From: Gemmatimonadota bacterium
GTDB lineage: Bacteria; Gemmatimonadota; Gemmatimonadetes; Longimicrobiales; Gaopeijiaceae
Assembly (NCBI GenBank): GCA_030618065.1
Contig: JAUXEE010000073.1
Location: forward strand, 1 to 7,983
DNA length: 7,983 bases
Direction: 5' to 3'
In this document: positions 1 through 5,553 of the stretch, in pieces
How the letters are laid out: every line of letters begins with the position of its first letter
How positions within the stretch are numbered: position 1 is the first letter of the stretch
The notes under the pieces: generated by a model
Seen by the model: only the letters and a program-made list of their open reading frames with translations
What the model was told of the DNA's origin: nothing
Database searches by the model: none
Program-made: the position numbers and the translations under genes

Positions 1-1
1 C

Positions 2-109
2 CTGGTGGGGTACCGAGTCCAATTCATCTTTGGGGACGATGGGGAGGTCATCGAAGCTCTCTTCAAACAACCCAAGGGATTCTTCCCGGCCAAACGGGTG
101 GAGGATTGA
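2..109 (+). CDS. C-terminal end of an unidentified protein (5' truncated by window)
   Basis: The frame is open from the left edge to a TGA at 107-109 and gives 35 residues, beginning LVGYRVQFIFGDDG and ending PAKRVED. The pattern of a beta-strand, a GDDGEV turn, another strand (IEALFKQP) and a closing basic AKR resembles the end of small beta-barrel domains found at the C-terminus of some serine hydrolases (DUF3471-like). This is only an impression from a short stretch. It is not the C-terminus of threonyl-tRNA synthetase, the usual upstream neighbour of infC in many bacteria. A hairpin and a new promoter follow, so it is probably not co-transcribed with infC. The coding call rests on the in-frame stop and protein-like composition; the function is unassigned. 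Confidence 0.5.
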   Translation: MVGYRVQFIFGDDGEVIEALFKQPKGFFPAKRVED

Positions 110-127
110 AGAGGCAAGGGGCTATTC

Positions 128-168
128 TCACTCCGGATGGTGATCTCGGGATCAATGACCCGGAGTGA
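128..168 (+). terminator. Nested hairpin after the truncated upstream gene (possible terminator without T-tract)
   Basis: A 9-bp perfect inverted repeat, TCACTCCGG (128-136) with CCGGAGTGA (160-168), encloses a second perfect stem, TGATC (141-145) with GATCA (150-154), closed by a TCGG tetraloop. It lies 19 bases after the stop codon of the upstream gene and 12 bases before the -35 box proposed for infC. There is no T-run after it, so it is either an atypical terminator, an mRNA 3'-end stabiliser, or a regulator site. The structure is seen directly; the role is inferred. Confidence 0.45.
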
Positions 169-179
169 CTCATAAAGCC

Positions 180-207
180 TTGACCTACCGGGGTCTCCCG
201 GTATCTT
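180..207 (+). promoter_or_regulatory. Sigma70-type promoter for the infC operon
   Basis: TTGACC (180-185) matches the -35 consensus at five of six positions. TATCTT (202-207) is a fair -10 box, and the spacer is 16 bp. Transcription would start near 213-215, giving an untranslated leader of about 195 bases before infC. It is the best promoter match in the 300-base region before infC, and it lies just after the upstream gene's hairpin. Confidence 0.6.
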
Positions 208-213
208 TCGGGG

Positions 214-410
214 CACATTTGGAAGAGGGGGAGGCTTCCCCCCACCTTTCGGCCCCCACCAGGCTGTGGGCGCCGCCGGGTTCTAACGAGAATCGGAGAG
301 CCAAGGGCTCTTCTGGTTCTGTTTGGGCCCGGATGAACCGGGCCTTTTTTTCAATGCGGCTCCGGCCGGGACGGGGAGCCGAACGACACCAAGAACGGAG
401 GTTCTGACTC
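214..410 (+). promoter_or_regulatory. Structured 5' leader of the infC-rpmI-rplT operon (putative attenuator region)
   Basis: No convincing gene is present here; the stretch is a series of stems. Visible stems are GGGGGA (227-232) with TCCCCC (237-242); GGC plus CCCAC (251-259) with GTGGG plus GCC (266-274), with one mismatch; and GGAGAGCC (295-302) with GGCTCTTC (306-313, one G-U pair). An intrinsic terminator follows (separate entry). CTGGTTC (313-319) or CCGGGTTC (276-283, one bulge) can pair with GAACCGG (335-341), which includes part of the terminator's 3' arm, so a mutually exclusive antiterminator is possible. In Bacillus the equivalent operon is attenuated by L20 binding to its leader. 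Whether L20 acts here is inference, as I cannot match this leader to that RNA family by eye. Confidence 0.5.
326..351 (+). terminator. Intrinsic terminator inside the infC leader (attenuator)
   Basis: GGCCCGG (326-332) and CCGGGCC (338-344) form a perfect 7-bp GC-only stem with an ATGAA loop, followed immediately by seven T residues (345-351). This is a canonical Rho-independent terminator. It lies about 110 bases after the proposed transcription start and 60 bases before the infC start, so it would abort transcription of the operon unless prevented. That position makes it an attenuator rather than an end-of-operon terminator. The upstream gene's stop codon is more than 200 bases away. Confidence 0.8.
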
Positions 411-413
411 ATC
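397..413 (+). promoter_or_regulatory. infC ribosome binding site and AUC start codon
   Basis: GGAGG (397-401) is a strong Shine-Dalgarno sequence, 9 bases before ATC at 411-413. An in-frame TGA at 405-407 closes the frame upstream, so initiation must lie at or after 408. No ATG, GTG or TTG occurs in frame before GTG 534, which would delete 41 residues of the conserved IF3 N-domain. ATC 411 is the best candidate; CTC 408 and GTC 426 are less likely. Confidence 0.8.
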
Positions 414-929
414 AGAGAACAAAAGGTCCGAGTCAACGACCAGATCCGGATCAGCCCCATTCGTCTCATCGCGGAGGATGGCGAACAGATCGGCATCGTC
501 AGCATCGACGAAGCCAGAGAGCGCGCTAATGAGGTGGGGTTGGACCTGGTTGAGGTTGCACCCGAAGCCCGGCCCCCTGTGGTCAAGATGATGGACCACG
601 GGAAGTTCAAGTACGAACAGGCTCGAGCGGCCCGGGAGGCTAGGAAAAAGCAACACACCATCCAGGTCAAAGAGGTCAAGTTCCGACCCGGTATCGAGGA
701 ACACGATTACGAGTTCAAGACCCGGCATGCCCGGAGGTTCCTCGAAGAGGGCAACAAGGTCCGCCTAACCATGATGTTTCGCGGCCGCCAGATCACCCAC
801 TCAGAGTTGGGGCTGGAGGTGCTGAAACGTGTGTCAAAGGACCTGTCCGACATTGGGAAAGTGGAGTCCCCGCCCAGTTTCGAAGGAAGGGTCATGTTCA
901 TGGTCATGGCCCCGATTAAGACGATTTAG
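411..929 (+). CDS. infC: Translation initiation factor IF-3
   Basis: IF3 binds the 30S subunit, keeps it apart from 50S and proofreads the start codon and initiator tRNA. Reading from ATC 411 gives 172 residues, normal for the family. The N-domain is intact from residue 8 (VNDQIR, then RLIAEDGEQIGIVS, then GLDLVEVAPEARPPV at 43-57). The conserved DHGKFKYEQ segment at 62-70 leads into a basic linker helix (ARAAREARKKQ). The C-domain carries KEVKFRPGIEEHDYEFK, RRFLEEGNKVR and MMFRGRQ, and ends MVMAPIKTI. An ATG/GTG-only call would start at GTG 534 and lose a quarter of the protein. The gene opens the operon with rpmI and rplT. The non-AUG start fits the known IF3 autoregulation, in which free IF3 rejects its own start codon; that this operates here is inferred. 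Confidence 0.95.
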   Translation: MREQKVRVNDQIRISPIRLIAEDGEQIGIVSIDEARERANEVGLDLVEVAPEARPPVVKMMDHGKFKYEQARAAREARKKQHTIQVKEVKFRPGIEEHDYEFKTRHARRFLEEGNKVRLTMMFRGRQITHSELGLEVLKRVSKDLSDIGKVESPPSFEGRVMFMVMAPIKTI

Positions 930-940
930 AGATCACGCGA

Positions 941-1013
941 GCCCCTGAGGGGCCTCTCCTGGGGCGGGGCTTTCGAGCCGGCTCCAAGATGATGGGGGAT
1001 GCCCCCAAAGGAG
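941..1013 (+). promoter_or_regulatory. Hairpin-rich infC-rpmI spacer with a stem abutting the rpmI Shine-Dalgarno
   Basis: Three symmetric elements occupy the 90-base spacer. GCCCC (941-945) pairs with GGGGC (949-953); two further tandem GGGGC copies at 961-970 offer alternative partners. GAGCCGGCTC (975-984) is a perfect 10-bp palindrome. TGGGGG (993-998) pairs with CCCCCA (1002-1007) over a 3-base loop, and its last base is the first A of the AAAGGAG Shine-Dalgarno (1007-1013), with six Ts after it (1014-1019). In E. coli, L20 represses rpmI-rplT by binding a structured site upstream of rpmI. This spacer could serve the same end, but that is inference. Confidence 0.45.
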
Positions 1014-1019
1014 TTTTTT

Positions 1020-1214
1020 ATGCCGAAGATGAAAACCAATCGGGGTGCGGCAAAGCGCCTGCGGAAGACCGCCTCGGGAAAGATCCGGCGGATGCGGGCC
1101 AATAAGAGCCACATCCTGACGAAGAAGTCTCAGAAGCGGAAGCGGCGCCTGCGGACCGCGACTTTGGTTTCCAAGGCCGACGAAAAGCGGGTCCGGCGCC
1201 TGCTGGCGTCGTAA
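1020..1214 (+). CDS. rpmI: 50S ribosomal protein L35
   Basis: L35 is a small basic protein of the large ribosomal subunit. The product is 64 residues, the usual length, and begins [20 protein letters not shown]. The family-typical [19 protein letters not shown] follows, then [13 protein letters not shown] near the end. The start at ATG 1020 is preferred over ATG 999 because AAAGGAG (1007-1013) sits 6 bases before it and L35 proteins begin MPKMKT; the earlier ATG lies in the loop of a hairpin. It sits between infC and rplT, the near-universal order, and is 19 bases from rplT. Confidence 0.97.
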   Translation: MPKMKTNRGAAKRLRKTASGKIRRMRANKSHILTKKSQKRKRRLRTATLVSKADEKRVRRLLAS

Positions 1215-1233
1215 AGAAGAGAGGAGCTGAGAG

Positions 1234-1599
1234 ATGCCTCGTGTAACGCACGCCCCCGCTCGTAGGAAGCGCAAGAAGAAGGTTTTCAAGGTTGCCAAGG
1301 GATATTTCGGAGGACGGAAGAACCTCTATCGCACCGCGAAGGACGCAGTGGAGAAGGGGTGGGAGCACGCCTACCGTGACCGGAAGAAGAAGAAGAGGAC
1401 CTTCAGGCAGCTCTGGATCATCCGGATCAACGCCGCCGCCCGGCTGAATGACCTGACCTATTCCCGTTTCATAAACGGACTCAAGCTGTCCGGCATCGAG
1501 TTGGATAGGAAGGCCCTTGCCGATCTGGCCGTGAGAGATCCGGGTGCATTTAGCAGCTTGGCCGAACGGGCCAAGGAGGGTCTGGCGAAAGCCAGTTGA
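1234..1599 (+). CDS. rplT: 50S ribosomal protein L20
   Basis: L20 binds 23S rRNA early in 50S assembly and in several bacteria also represses its own operon by binding the mRNA leader. The 121-residue product has the standard long basic N-terminal extension ([19 protein letters not shown], then [21 protein letters not shown], then [18 protein letters not shown]). A globular C-domain follows, with [21 protein letters not shown] and a closing segment around [19 protein letters not shown] (1221-1226) lies 7 bases before the ATG. It is probably the last gene of the infC transcript, since a very strong hairpin begins 21 bases after the stop. Confidence 0.97.
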   Translation: MPRVTHAPARRKRKKKVFKVAKGYFGGRKNLYRTAKDAVEKGWEHAYRDRKKKKRTFRQLWIIRINAAARLNDLTYSRFINGLKLSGIELDRKALADLAVRDPGAFSSLAERAKEGLAKAS

Positions 1600-1619
1600 C
1601 CCATCCTGCTGCCCAGTTC

Positions 1620-1663
1620 GGCCAAAGGGCTTCACGACGATTTCGTCGTGGGGCCCTTTGGCC
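1620..1663 (+). terminator. 20-bp hairpin between rplT and pheS (likely terminator or processing site)
   Basis: GGCCAAAGGGC (1620-1630) pairs perfectly with GCCCTTTGGCC (1653-1663). Two T-G wobbles continue the stem into CACGACG (1633-1639) with CGTCGTG (1644-1650), closed by an ATTT loop. The result is one uninterrupted 20-pair stem. The only T-run is the three Ts inside the 3' arm, so it is not a textbook terminator. It could end the ribosomal-protein transcript by itself or be an RNase III-type processing site. The structure is certain; the role is inferred from position. Confidence 0.6.
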
Positions 1664-1674
1664 TAGGATTGTGT

Positions 1675-1750
1675 CTCGCACCATTATGGGCAGGCTCCCC
1701 GGTTTGCGGCTCGCCCCATTATGGGGGCAGGCTCCCCGGTTAGCGGGTCG
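1675..1750 (+). repeat. Two tandem copies of a ~35-bp repeat with a CCATTATGG dyad, upstream of pheS
   Basis: Copy 1 spans 1675-1709 and copy 2 spans 1710-1750. Both run CTCGC-x-CCATTATGGG, then CAGGCTCCCCGGTT-x-GCGG. They differ at only a few bases plus a 2-base GG insertion in copy 2. Each contains an odd-centred palindrome, CCATTATGG (1681-1689 and 1716-1724), extended to CCCCATTATGGGG in copy 2. CATTAT inside it resembles a -10 box, but no acceptable -35 lies at the right distance. Copy 2 ends 29 bases before the pheS start. Possible roles are a paired operator, an RNA switch for pheST, or a member of a dispersed repeat family. Confidence 0.8.
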
Positions 1751-1779
1751 CTGCCAACGGAAAGGGACTCCGAAACACA

Positions 1780-2814
1780 ATGAGTGGGCATGAATCGTTG
1801 ATCGAGGCCTTGAGGGTCCTCGAGATCCAGGCACTGGAGGCCGTTTCGGCCGCCACGGATCCTGACGCCCTGGAAGCTCTTCGAATTCACTTTCTGGGGC
1901 GGAAGGAAGGCCAGATCTCCGGAATCCTGAGAGGGCTCGGAAGTCTTTCTCCTCAGGAGCGTCCCGCCGTCGGCGCAGAAGCCAACCGGGTGAAGGAGCG
2001 GGTGCAGGGAGCGCTGGAGGAGCGGAAGGCCGCTCTGGAGGCAGAAGGGGGGGAGGGCACGGCCGATTTCGATCTCTCCCTCCCCGGGTCGGTGGGCTGG
2101 AGGGGGGGGCGTCACCCGGTGACCCAGGTCATCGATGAGCTCTGGTCCATCTTCCGGTCCATGGGGTTCACCCGGGCCCGGGGCCCCGAAGTCGAGACGG
2201 ACTGGTACAACTTCGTGGCCCTCAACACTCCCCTGGACCATCCCGCCGTGGATGAGGCCGACACCCTCTATCTCAAGAACGGTCTTCTCCTACGGACTCA
2301 CACCTCGCCGGTCCAGATCCGGACCATGGAGACGCATGAGCCTCCGATTCGGATCATCGCGCCGGGGATGGTCTACCGCCGCGACACGCCGGACTCCAGC
2401 CATACCCCCGGCTTCTTGCAGTTGGAGGGATTGGTGGTGGACGAAGGCATCACCTTCATCGACTTCAAAGCCACGCTGGCCGAATTCGCCCGACGCTTCT
2501 GGGGTCCGGGTACCCAGGTCCGGTTCCGGCCCTCCTTCTTCCCCTTCACGGAGCCTAGCGCCGAAGTGGACGTGAAACGCGTCATTACCCGGCCTGACGG
2601 CACCACCGAGGAGACAGACTGGGTAGAGATCATGGGAGCCGGCATGGTGGACCCGGCGGTCCTGGATAACGTGGGTTACGACTCGGAGCGGTACACGGGG
2701 TTCGCTTTCGGAATGGGCCCGGCCCGGATCGCGGCCCTCAAGTACGGAATTCGAGATATTCGCTGCTTCTTCGAGAATGACATCCGCTTCCTGAACCAAT
2801 TCGCCCAGCCATGA
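1780..2814 (+). CDS. pheS: Phenylalanyl-tRNA synthetase alpha subunit
   Basis: This is the catalytic subunit of cytoplasmic (alpha-beta)2 PheRS, a class II synthetase that charges tRNA-Phe. The 344-residue length is normal. Residues 1-90 form the N-terminal helical arm that contacts tRNA. The catalytic core begins at GWRGGRHPVTQVIDELW (106-122) and RSMGF (126-130), with THTSPVQIRTM at 173-183. Motif 2 is PGMVYRRDTPDSSHTPGFLQLEG (195-217). Then come GAGMV (286-290), the phenylalanine-pocket FAFGMG (308-313) and the motif 3 arginine in GPARIAALKYG (313-323). Ala309 is the residue equivalent to E. coli Ala294, which sets substrate size. The ribosome site before ATG 1780 is weak (GGAAAGGG, 13 bases away), but no other start fits. 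It overlaps pheT by 4 bases (ATGA). Confidence 0.97.
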   Translation: MSGHESLIEALRVLEIQALEAVSAATDPDALEALRIHFLGRKEGQISGILRGLGSLSPQERPAVGAEANRVKERVQGALEERKAALEAEGGEGTADFDLSLPGSVGWRGGRHPVTQVIDELWSIFRSMGFTRARGPEVETDWYNFVALNTPLDHPAVDEADTLYLKNGLLLRTHTSPVQIRTMETHEPPIRIIAPGMVYRRDTPDSSHTPGFLQLEGLVVDEGITFIDFKATLAEFARRFWGPGTQVRFRPSFFPFTEPSAEVDVKRVITRPDGTTEETDWVEIMGAGMVDPAVLDNVGYDSERYTGFAFGMGPARIAALKYGIRDIRCFFENDIRFLNQFAQP

Positions 2815-5255
2815 ACGTATCCTATCGGTGGCTCGGGACCCTGCTGCCTGAGCTGGCCACGTCCCCGGAAGAGACGGCAGAGATTCTGGCTCTCCGAGGC
2901 GCCCCCGTGGAGGAGCTGGTGCACCTGGCACCCGGCCTGGAAGGGCTGGTGGTGGCGAGAGTGGAGGCCGTGGAGGGCCATCCCGACGCGGACCGCCTCA
3001 CGGTGTGCAAGGTCGACGCCGGTGGGGAGACTCTCCAGGTAGTCTGCGGCGCCCCGAACGTCGAAGCGGGCGGTTATTATCCCTTTGCCCCCGCCGGATC
3101 GACCCTGCCCGACGGCATGGCCATCAAGGCCGTGACCATCCGGGGCGTGGAGTCCAACGGGATGCTCTGCTCGGAAGCGGAGCTGGAACTGGGGCCCGAC
3201 GCCTCGGGGATCATGGCTCTGGAGGGCGACTTCAAGCCTGGCGAATCCCTGGCCGGCGCCCTTGGGCTGGATGATTGGCGGATGGACGTGGAGATCACCG
3301 CCAACCGCGGTGACCTCCTTTCCCACATCGGCGTGGCCCGCGAGCTTGCCCCTGCCGGAGCAGAGGGGGTGATTCTCCCCCCCATCCCCGGGGGCCAGGG
3401 CCCTTCCTCGGACCTGGGCCCCTCCTCGGGCCGGCAGGGCTCCCTCCTCACCCTGGAGACGGGGGAGGCGGAGGTATCGGCCGAGGGCGTCACTATCCGG
3501 ATTCAGGACCCGGACCTCTGTTCCCGGTATCTGGGTGCAGTCATCCGAGGGGTAAAGGTGGGGCCGTCCCCGGCCTGGCTGGCCTCTCGGATTCGTGCCG
3601 CCGGGTCCAGGCCCATCAACAACGTGGTGGACGCCACGAACTACGTCCTGCTGGAGCTGGGGCAGCCTCTCCACGCTTTCGACCTGGCCAAGCTCGGTGG
3701 CCCGGCCATCGTGGTCCGAAGGGCTAGAGAAGGAGAGCTGATCCGGACGCTGGACGGAGAGGACCGGCGGCTGGACGAGGGGATGCTGGCCATTTGCGAC
3801 GCCTCCGATCCGGTGGCCATCGCCGGCGTCATGGGTGGGGCCGGCTCGGAAGTTTCGAACGAGACCACCGACCTCCTTCTGGAGTGCGCCCTCTTCGATC
3901 CCAAGTCGGTTCGTGCGACGCGGAACGCCCTGGAAATGTCCACCGATGCCAGCTACCGCTTCGAGCGGGGCGTGGATCCCGAGAGCATGGAGCTGGCCGT
4001 GCGCAGGGCTGTTGAAATCATCCTGGCCACCGCCGGGGGAACGCCGGATCCGGCGGTCCTGGACGCCTGCCCGGCACCATGGACAGGCCTCACCGTCTCT
4101 CTCCGCCCGGCCCGGGTCCAGAAGCTCCTGGGAATCACCCTCACGGAGGAGGAGATCGGTGATCTCCTCTCCCCCTTGGGTTTTCAGGTAGCGGGGAGGT
4201 CGGATACGGCCATGGACTTCGCCGTCCCGGGCTTCAGGAGCTACGACGTGAGACGGGAAGTGGACCTCCTGGAGGAAGTGGCCCGGACCTATGGGTACGA
4301 CCGCTTCCCCAGCGAGCTGGGTCCCTTCCGGCCAGGGACCGTGCCGGACCATCCCCTATTCCAACTGGAGGATGACCTTCGCGACCTCCTGGTGGGGGAG
4401 GGGTTCCTGGAAGCCCAGACCATGGCCTTCGCCCCTGAAGGCGAGGGCGAGGTGGAGTTGAGCAACCCCGTCTCCTTGCAGGAGGCGTACCTTCGGACCG
4501 CCCTCCTTCCCGGGCTCGTCCGCCGTGTGGAGTACAACTTCGCCAGGGGACTCCGGGACGTACGGCTCTTCGAGCTGGGTACGGTGTTCTACAGCGGGGG
4601 AGCGGGAGAGGCCCCCCGAGAAGAGGCCCGTCTCGGTCTGGTTCTCACCGGCGACCGCACGCCCCTTCATTGGAGTGGGGAACCCCAGGGGGTGGACATC
4701 TGGTATCTGAAGGGACTTCTCGGCCGCCTGGTCCACGGTGCGCGGTTGGAGGGAGCCTCGGTGACGGATGGGACTCCGTCCGGCCAGGGGCTGGCGTCGG
4801 AAGAGGGGTTCACGGTGGTTGGGGTAGATGGAGTCATTCAGGGACTCGCCGGGCGAGTGGACCCGGCTCGTGTGGATGCTCCGGCATGGGCCGGCCCGGT
4901 GTGGGGAGTGGAGTTGAGACTTCCCCCTGAACCGAGTCCCAGACCGGTTCCCCTCTACACGCCCCCACCGACGTTTCCGGGGGTGGATCGAGACCTGGCC
5001 CTTCTTCTTCCCAGGGGGCTCCCGGCTCGCCAGGTTGAGGAGGTGATTCGGGAGGCCGCAGGGCCTTTACTTGTGGATTTGCGTATCTTCGATTTGTATG
5101 AAGGGAAGGGAATCCCGAAAGACCACCGGTCCGTCGCTTTCCGGCTCCGGTACCAATCCGGTCAACGGACCCTTACCGATGAGGACGTCGAACGGTCCGT
5201 GACAGCGGTAACAGATCGTCTCCGGGAGGAGTTCGGTGTCGAAACGAGAGGGTAA
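2811..5255 (+). CDS. pheT: Phenylalanyl-tRNA synthetase beta subunit
   Basis: This is the large PheRS subunit, which recognises tRNA-Phe and hydrolyses mischarged Tyr-tRNA. It has 814 residues, the typical size. After MNVSYRWL, a tRNA-binding OB domain spans about 40-150 (GHPDADRLTVCKVDAGG, VCGAPNV, then SNGMLCSEAELELG). VEITANRGDLLSHIGVARELA (160-180) follows. The B3/B4 editing region is about 212-395 (RPINNVVDATNYVLLELGQP, IAGVMGGAGSEVS, SYRFERGVDP). The B5 domain is about 425-500 (PGFRSYDVRREVDLLEEVARTYGYD). A catalytic-like domain follows, with RLFELGTVF at 585-593. The C-terminal FDX-ACB anticodon-binding domain is about 716-811 (FPGVDRDLALL, then RIFDLYEGKGIPKDHRSVAFRLRYQS). The start is coupled to pheS by ATGA, and the 3' end overlaps the next gene by 20 bases. 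A short Gly/Ser/Pro linker at 194-212 carries a 6-residue duplication. Confidence 0.97.
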   Translation: MNVSYRWLGTLLPELATSPEETAEILALRGAPVEELVHLAPGLEGLVVARVEAVEGHPDADRLTVCKVDAGGETLQVVCGAPNVEAGGYYPFAPAGSTLPDGMAIKAVTIRGVESNGMLCSEAELELGPDASGIMALEGDFKPGESLAGALGLDDWRMDVEITANRGDLLSHIGVARELAPAGAEGVILPPIPGGQGPSSDLGPSSGRQGSLLTLETGEAEVSAEGVTIRIQDPDLCSRYLGAVIRGVKVGPSPAWLASRIRAAGSRPINNVVDATNYVLLELGQPLHAFDLAKLGGPAIVVRRAREGELIRTLDGEDRRLDEGMLAICDASDPVAIAGVMGGAGSEVSNETTDLLLECALFDPKSVRATRNALEMSTDASYRFERGVDPESMELAVRRAVEIILATAGGTPDPAVLDACPAPWTGLTVSLRPARVQKLLGITLTEEEIGDLLSPLGFQVAGRSDTAMDFAVPGFRSYDVRREVDLLEEVARTYGYDRFPSELGPFRPGTVPDHPLFQLEDDLRDLLVGEGFLEAQTMAFAPEGEGEVELSNPVSLQEAYLRTALLPGLVRRVEYNFARGLRDVRLFELGTVFYSGGAGEAPREEARLGLVLTGDRTPLHWSGEPQGVDIWYLKGLLGRLVHGARLEGASVTDGTPSGQGLASEEGFTVVGVDGVIQGLAGRVDPARVDAPAWAGPVWGVELRLPPEPSPRPVPLYTPPPTFPGVDRDLALLLPRGLPARQVEEVIREAAGPLLVDLRIFDLYEGKGIPKDHRSVAFRLRYQSGQRTLTDEDVERSVTAVTDRLREEFGVETRG
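3398..3429 (+). repeat. 18-bp-period duplication within pheT linker
   Basis: GGGCCCTTCCTCGG (3398-3411) recurs as GGGCCCCTCCTCGG (3416-3429), with one mismatch and a period of 18 bases. It is in frame and yields GPSSDL followed by GPSSGR at PheT residues 197-208, in the low-complexity linker between the tRNA-binding domain and the editing domain. It is a small in-frame expansion with no expected effect on function. Confidence 0.7.
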
Positions 5256-5553
5256 AGTGAAGAAGGGTAACCCGGAGGTTCAGGCCTTCCACCGGTTGGA
5301 GGAGGTCGTGAATGGAGCCGTGGCTCAGTTGAAAGAGCTTCGGAGCCGCCTCGGTCAAGCCCAGGAAGAGGGCCTGGAGATGAGGGAACTCCTTCGGAAG
5401 TTCACCGAGGGAGAGGAAGATCCGGCCCGCTTGATGACCCGACTCAGGACCTTGGAATCGGAAAACCAGGAGCTCCTGGACCGACTCCAGCAGGGCAAAG
5501 GCGGCGTGGATCGGCTCTTGGCCCGAATCCGATTCCTCGAGGAGCAGGGGTGA
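5236..5553 (+). CDS. ZapB-like coiled-coil protein (putative cell-division factor)
   Basis: A 105-residue, highly charged protein with no signal peptide or membrane segment. Two heptad-rich helices are evident. The first, at about 13-57, includes LEEVVNGAVAQLKELRSRLG. The second, at about 64-104, includes LMTRLRTLESENQELLDRLQ and LLARIRFLEEQ. A GEEDP turn (59-63) separates them. In E. coli, ZapB is a small coiled coil that binds ZapA at the FtsZ ring. The directly following gene here is zapA (1-base overlap), which supports a ZapB-type role, but coiled-coil similarity alone is weak evidence of homology. The start is ambiguous: GTG 5236 has GGGAGGAG (5224-5231) 4 bases before it and overlaps pheT by 20 bases, while in-frame GTG 5257 has AGAGGG (5247-5252) and falls just after the pheT stop. 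Confidence 0.8.
   Translation: MSKREGKVKKGNPEVQAFHRLEEVVNGAVAQLKELRSRLGQAQEEGLEMRELLRKFTEGEEDPARLMTRLRTLESENQELLDRLQQGKGGVDRLLARIRFLEEQG

Noticed and set aside
165..407. 80-codon GTG-initiated frame ending just before the infC start
   Set aside because: It begins upstream of the proposed transcription start, has no Shine-Dalgarno, and runs through the hairpins and terminator. An internal ATG at 333 lies in the terminator loop, also with no ribosome site. The composition is not protein-like.
534..929. GTG 534 as the infC start
   Set aside because: It would remove 41 residues of the conserved IF3 N-domain, which is plainly encoded upstream in the same frame, and no Shine-Dalgarno precedes it.
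999..1214. ATG 999 as the rpmI start
   Set aside because: It adds seven residues not seen in L35, lies in a hairpin loop and lacks a Shine-Dalgarno. ATG 1020 has AAAGGAG and the family N-terminus.
1600..1779. pheM-like leader peptide or T-box controlling pheST
   Set aside because: I found no short frame rich in Phe codons, no T-box-like conserved GGTGG bulge sequence, and no antiterminator/terminator pair with a T-run.
2676..4352. 558-codon open frame on the - strand opposite pheS/pheT
   Set aside because: It lies entirely antisense to well-conserved PheS and PheT domains, is rich in Gly, Arg, Pro and His as GC-rich shadow frames are, and shows no recognisable motif.
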